Origin: an uncultured bacterium
Lineage (GTDB): Bacteria; Bacillota_I; Bacilli_A; RF39; UBA660
Assembly: GCA_905215635.1 (NCBI GenBank)
Contig: CAJMQX010000027.1
Coordinates: 1-8,244 of the forward strand
Length of the DNA: 8,244 nucleotides
Direction of reading: 5' to 3'
Within the stretch, counting starts at the first letter, position 1, and each line of letters starts with the position of its first letter. Position numbers and translations under genes: made by a program. The notes below the pieces were generated by a model. That model was given only the letters and a program-made list of their open reading frames with translations, was not told where the DNA came from and did no database searches. Below are positions 5,862 to 8,244 of this stretch, piece after piece.

Positions 5862-6992
5862 CTACTTTTTAGCTAAATATTCATCATAAGTTAATTTTGA
5901 GTCATAGACATCTTTAGCAACATCTTTTCCTAAGTAACGATAATGCCATTCTTCATACATATATCCAGTTATTTTTTCTTTGCCTTCAGGATACCTTAGA
6001 ATGAAACCATATTTATAAGAATTATTTACTAACCATTCATATTCTTTATCGCCCTTAGAAATAAAACCACTCTTGTTAGCTATATCCATAGCTAGACCTG
6101 TTTGATGTTCAGAATAACTTGCTCTAGCAGAATAAGTTTCAGCAGCAGCAAAACCATCTTGATTAACATATCTATTATATAGAGCTTTTTGAGTAGCATA
6201 AGAACGATAACCAGATCCAGCATAAATATAAATGTTATCTTTAGTGGCGGCTTCACACATTTCTTCAAAAGCTATTTTAGCATCATGTCTTAATTGATTA
6301 CTTCTACCTAACCATTGATATTTAGAATTAATAGTTTCTAAATCGGATGGAGCATAATTATTAGATAATTTATGATATTTATTTACTAATACTAATAAAT
6401 CATCTTGATTAGTAATATCAACAACATTAGTATAATAATCATTATCTAGACCAATATTAACATAAGTAATGGCAGTTTCTCGCTCAAGAGTGTTACTAGA
6501 TAGATATTTAATATATCTTTCTAAATAATCTTCTTTAAAATAGCTAATACTAATAATAGAAGTTAGATCCTTAATATAAGTATTATTTAGTATAAAATTA
6601 ATAGAATTATCATTTAATTTACTATAAATAGTATTTATATCATTAGAAGTATATCCTAGTGATAATAAAGAATTTATATTAGATAGATAGTTTTGTTTAT
6701 CAAGATAGTTAATATCTAGATATTCATTAGTATATTTAGGATTAAAATATTCAGTATTAATAATATTTTCTAAAGTTTTAGAATACTTCTTAGAAAGAAT
6801 ACTAGTATTTAGACTTTTATCTTTAAAAGCAGTAACAGTTTCTTTATTATAACCAGTTTTCTTAGAAAGATAGATAGTATTTATATTATCTTTATTAATT
6901 AGAAAAGTTATTGCTAATATAATAAGGATAAGAGGAAGTACTAATTTTAAAGTTTTCTTTATACTAAATTTTCTTCTTTTTCTGTGTTTCAT
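5862..6992 (-). CDS. D-alanyl-D-alanine carboxypeptidase, VanY-like M15B metallopeptidase
   Basis: The protein has 376 residues. A basic N-terminus (KHRKRRKFSIKK) and one hydrophobic segment (about 15-33) act as an uncleaved membrane anchor, leaving the rest outside the cell. Residues 60-215 are an Asn/Tyr/Leu-rich helical region of the kind often found before VanY domains in Bacilli. It ends in LVNKYHKLSNNYAPSDL (202-218), a typical lead-in to the catalytic domain. The zinc peptidase motifs are complete: GYRSYATQ (261-268, substrate-carboxylate arginine 263), SEHQTGLAMD (294-303, zinc ligands His296 and Asp303) and EEWHYRY (347-353, catalytic Glu347 and zinc ligand His350). The enzyme removes terminal D-Ala from peptidoglycan stem peptides. 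It does not by itself imply vancomycin resistance, since no vanHAX-type genes are present. The ATG has AGGTGAT about four bases upstream. No T-tailed terminator follows, so it may read into tRNA-Ser. Confidence 0.93.
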   Translation of the reverse strand: MKHRKRRKFSIKKTLKLVLPLILIILAITFLINKDNINTIYLSKKTGYNKETVTAFKDKSLNTSILSKKYSKTLENIINTEYFNPKYTNEYLDINYLDKQNYLSNINSLLSLGYTSNDINTIYSKLNDNSINFILNNTYIKDLTSIISISYFKEDYLERYIKYLSSNTLERETAITYVNIGLDNDYYTNVVDITNQDDLLVLVNKYHKLSNNYAPSDLETINSKYQWLGRSNQLRHDAKIAFEEMCEAATKDNIYIYAGSGYRSYATQKALYNRYVNQDGFAAAETYSARASYSEHQTGLAMDIANKSGFISKGDKEYEWLVNNSYKYGFILRYPEGKEKITGYMYEEWHYRYLGKDVAKDVYDSKLTYDEYLAKK

Positions 6993-7047
6993 ATAATCAC
7001 CTATTTAAATATATCACAAAGTTAGAAAAAATACTAGTAAAATGATG

Positions 7048-7083
7048 TACAATTTTTGTCAAGCCTATTGTAAATATTTTAAT
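7048..7083 (+). promoter_or_regulatory. rpoZ promoter, with a divergent -35 overlap and flanking inverted repeat
   Basis: Plus-strand TTGTCA (7056-7061), a 16-base spacer and TTTAAT (7078-7083, five of six matches) form a plausible promoter for rpoZ. Read on the minus strand the same bases give a perfect TTGACA (7057-7062) pointing toward the M15 gene, though its -10 (TACTAG or TAGTAT near 7031-7039) is poor. The inverted pair TACAAT (7048-7053) and ATTGTA (7067-7072) brackets the shared -35 and could be an operator. Confidence 0.45.
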
Positions 7084-7125
7084 TATAGAGTATTCTAGAT
7101 ATATAAGATAAGGGAGTGTGATAAA

Positions 7126-7326
7126 ATGATATATCCATCTATTGATAAACTTTTGACAATAGTAGATTCTAAGTATACTTTATGCTATATAGCTTCTAGC
7201 AGAAGTAAACAAATGATTAAGACAGGCTATTATCAAAAACCAGTAAATGAATACAAGTCTAAAAAGACTATTGGAAGAGCGTTAGAAGAAGTATATGATA
7301 ATTTAATTCACGTAGAAAAAAGATAA
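7126..7326 (+). CDS. rpoZ: RNA polymerase omega subunit
   Basis: The protein has 66 residues, normal for Firmicutes omega. Motifs in order are YPSIDKLL (3-10), the highly conserved SKYTLCYIASSRSKQM (15-30, where other omegas have SKYTL..x.A.RAR.), and KTIGRALEEVYDNLI (47-61). Omega binds the beta-prime subunit and helps RNA polymerase assemble. The ATG follows AGGGAGTG at about eight bases. Upstream of rpoZ in many Firmicutes is gmk (guanylate kinase). Here gmk is absent and the divergent neighbour is the M15 peptidase gene. The stop codon lies inside the left arm of the terminator hairpin. Confidence 0.93.
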   Translation: MIYPSIDKLLTIVDSKYTLCYIASSRSKQMIKTGYYQKPVNEYKSKKTIGRALEEVYDNLIHVEKR

Positions 7327-7347
7327 GTAGTTATCTTTTATTCTTTT
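7318..7347 (+). terminator. Intrinsic terminator overlapping the rpoZ stop codon
   Basis: AAAAGATAA (7318-7326) and TTATCTTTT (7331-7339) make a perfect 9-bp stem with a 4-base loop, followed by ATTCTTTT. The left arm contains the last codons and the stop of rpoZ. The stem is A-T rich, so efficiency is uncertain. Confidence 0.6.
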
Positions 7348-7350
7348 ATG

Positions 7351-7359
7351 TGATATAAT
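7351..7359 (+). promoter_or_regulatory. Extended -10 promoter for the AI-2E family gene
   Basis: TGA-TATAAT (7351-7359) is a consensus extended -10 element. The -35 position (7331-7336, TTATCT) is weak and lies in the right arm of the rpoZ terminator. The start near 7366 gives a leader of about 22 bases containing GAGGAG. Confidence 0.55.
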
Positions 7360-7387
7360 ATGAGCTAGATGAGGAGATGAGGAAGAT

Positions 7388-8244
7388 ATGAAAGATAAAC
7401 TAAATTACAAATTATTAAATATTCTGATAATTATAGCAATAGTATGCCTATTATATTTAATTAAAGGATTATGGATAGGAATAGTAGCTAATGTATTTAA
7501 AATAATATCACCATTCTTATTAGCATTTGCTTTAGCTTACATATTATATCCATTAGTAAAAAAACTTATAGATGCAGGAAGTCCTAAATGGTTGGCTATT
7601 TTAACAGTATGTATATTAGGAATAGGATCACTATTAATAATTATTTTACTTACAGCACCATTATTATATGAACAAGTATTATTATTTCTTAGTAATATAT
7701 CAGTATTCTTATCTGATATGTCAACGAAGTATGAAATTAATTTTGGTTCTTTACAAACTTCTTTAACAGAATTTTCTACTAATATTATATCTTCAATTGG
7801 AAGTAGTATTTCTAATGGAGCTATATCAGTAGTTAATGCTTCAATTGGAGTTATTACTACAGGAATAGTAGTAGTATGTGCAGCAGTTTATTTTCTTATA
7901 GATATGGGAAAAATTAGAGAAGGAGTAATTAAATATTTAAATGCTCGTAATAAAAGAACAGCTAATTATTTAAAGAAACTTGATACAGAACTTACTAAAT
8001 ATATTGGAGGTATGGGATTAAATATATTAATTCAAATGGCAGAATATACATTAGGGTTCTTTATAATAGGGCATCCTAACTATTTAATATTAGGAATACT
8101 ATCAGGATTATCTGCTATTATACCTTGGTTTGGAGGCTTCTTAGTAGCGGTAATATCCTTATTAGTATCTTCAGTAATTAGTGCTAAAATGTTTTGGTTA
8201 ACAGTAGTTATATGTATTATAGGTCCTACTCTTGATGGAAATGT
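7388..8244 (+). CDS. AI-2E/PerM family membrane transporter (partial, runs off the right edge)
   Basis: The gene is open to the end of the window with 285 complete codons; the family usually has about 340-400 residues. Hydrophobic segments are visible at about 10-30, 36-57, 68-92, 147-171, 210-227, 229-262 and 266 onward. A Ser/Thr/Asn-rich loop region lies at 97-146. This is the layout of the AI-2E transporter (PerM/YtvI-type) family: two or three N-terminal segments, a soluble loop, then a C-terminal helix bundle. Family-like features are SPFLLAFALAYILYPLVKKL (41-60), AIIPWFGG (243-250) and GPTLDGN (279-285), which precedes the usual conserved C-terminal segment. Members export small molecules or act as ion antiporters; the substrate here cannot be told. 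The ATG at 7388-7390 is preceded by GAGGAG and GAGGAAG. It lies behind the rpoZ terminator with its own likely promoter. Confidence 0.9.
   Translation, partial: MKDKLNYKLLNILIIIAIVCLLYLIKGLWIGIVANVFKIISPFLLAFALAYILYPLVKKLIDAGSPKWLAILTVCILGIGSLLIIILLTAPLLYEQVLLFLSNISVFLSDMSTKYEINFGSLQTSLTEFSTNIISSIGSSISNGAISVVNASIGVITTGIVVVCAAVYFLIDMGKIREGVIKYLNARNKRTANYLKKLDTELTKYIGGMGLNILIQMAEYTLGFFIIGHPNYLILGILSGLSAIIPWFGGFLVAVISLLVSSVISAKMFWLTVVICIIGPTLDGN

Noticed and set aside
5862..6992. Vancomycin resistance (VanY) determinant
   Set aside because: The M15 domain is common in ordinary wall turnover. No vanH, vanA/B ligase, vanX or adjacent VanRS pair is seen; the response regulator is about 5.7 kb away.
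1..8244. An undescribed multi-gene system, CRISPR array, or phage/defence island
   Set aside because: All genes but one belong to known housekeeping, wall or transport families, and most are separate transcription units; no regularly spaced repeats or mobile-element genes were found.
1..8244. Mollicutes-type recoding of TGA as tryptophan
   Set aside because: The tryptophan codons I checked are TGG and every gene reads through cleanly with the standard bacterial code.

Overview
The window is AT-rich DNA (roughly 30% GC by eye) from a low-GC Gram-positive bacterium of the Firmicutes/Bacilli type. The evidence is the recU plus class A PBP pairing, strong AGGAGG-type ribosome binding sites, TTGACA/TATAAT promoters, a short rpoZ and a CCA-encoding tRNA-Ser. 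Coding is consistent with the standard bacterial code: the tryptophans I checked are TGG, and the five complete genes whose stop I read end in TAA or TAG. An uncultured gut Bacilli lineage (RF39- or Erysipelotrichales-like) would fit, but the window alone cannot fix the taxon.

Layout from left to right. The 5' end of a response-regulator gene leaves the window on the minus strand. Divergent from it is a plus-strand GT2 glycosyltransferase with a TPR-like tail. A perfect-stem bidirectional terminator then separates this gene from a minus-strand block. Read in its own direction, that block runs: a VanY/M15-type D,D-carboxypeptidase, tRNA-Ser(GCT), an unrecognised 157-residue protein, RecU, and a 1002-residue class A penicillin-binding protein. 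A divergent promoter region follows, then plus-strand rpoZ (RNA polymerase omega) and the first 285 codons of an AI-2E/PerM-family membrane protein.

Functionally, two genes act on the wall: the bifunctional PBP polymerises and cross-links peptidoglycan, and the M15 enzyme trims D-Ala from stem peptides. RecU next to PBP1 is classical Firmicutes synteny. rpoZ and tRNA-Ser are housekeeping genes. The genes are mostly separate transcription units with very tight signals: promoters sit in the 3' end of the upstream gene or in the T-tail of the upstream terminator.

I found no mobile element, CRISPR array, toxin-antitoxin pair, defence island or biosynthetic cluster, and no convincing undescribed system. 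The items most worth a second look are the Glu-to-Asp change at a RecU catalytic position, the unrecognised 157-residue protein, the orphan SunS-like glycosyltransferase, and the overlapping regulatory elements around tRNA-Ser and between the M15 gene and rpoZ.
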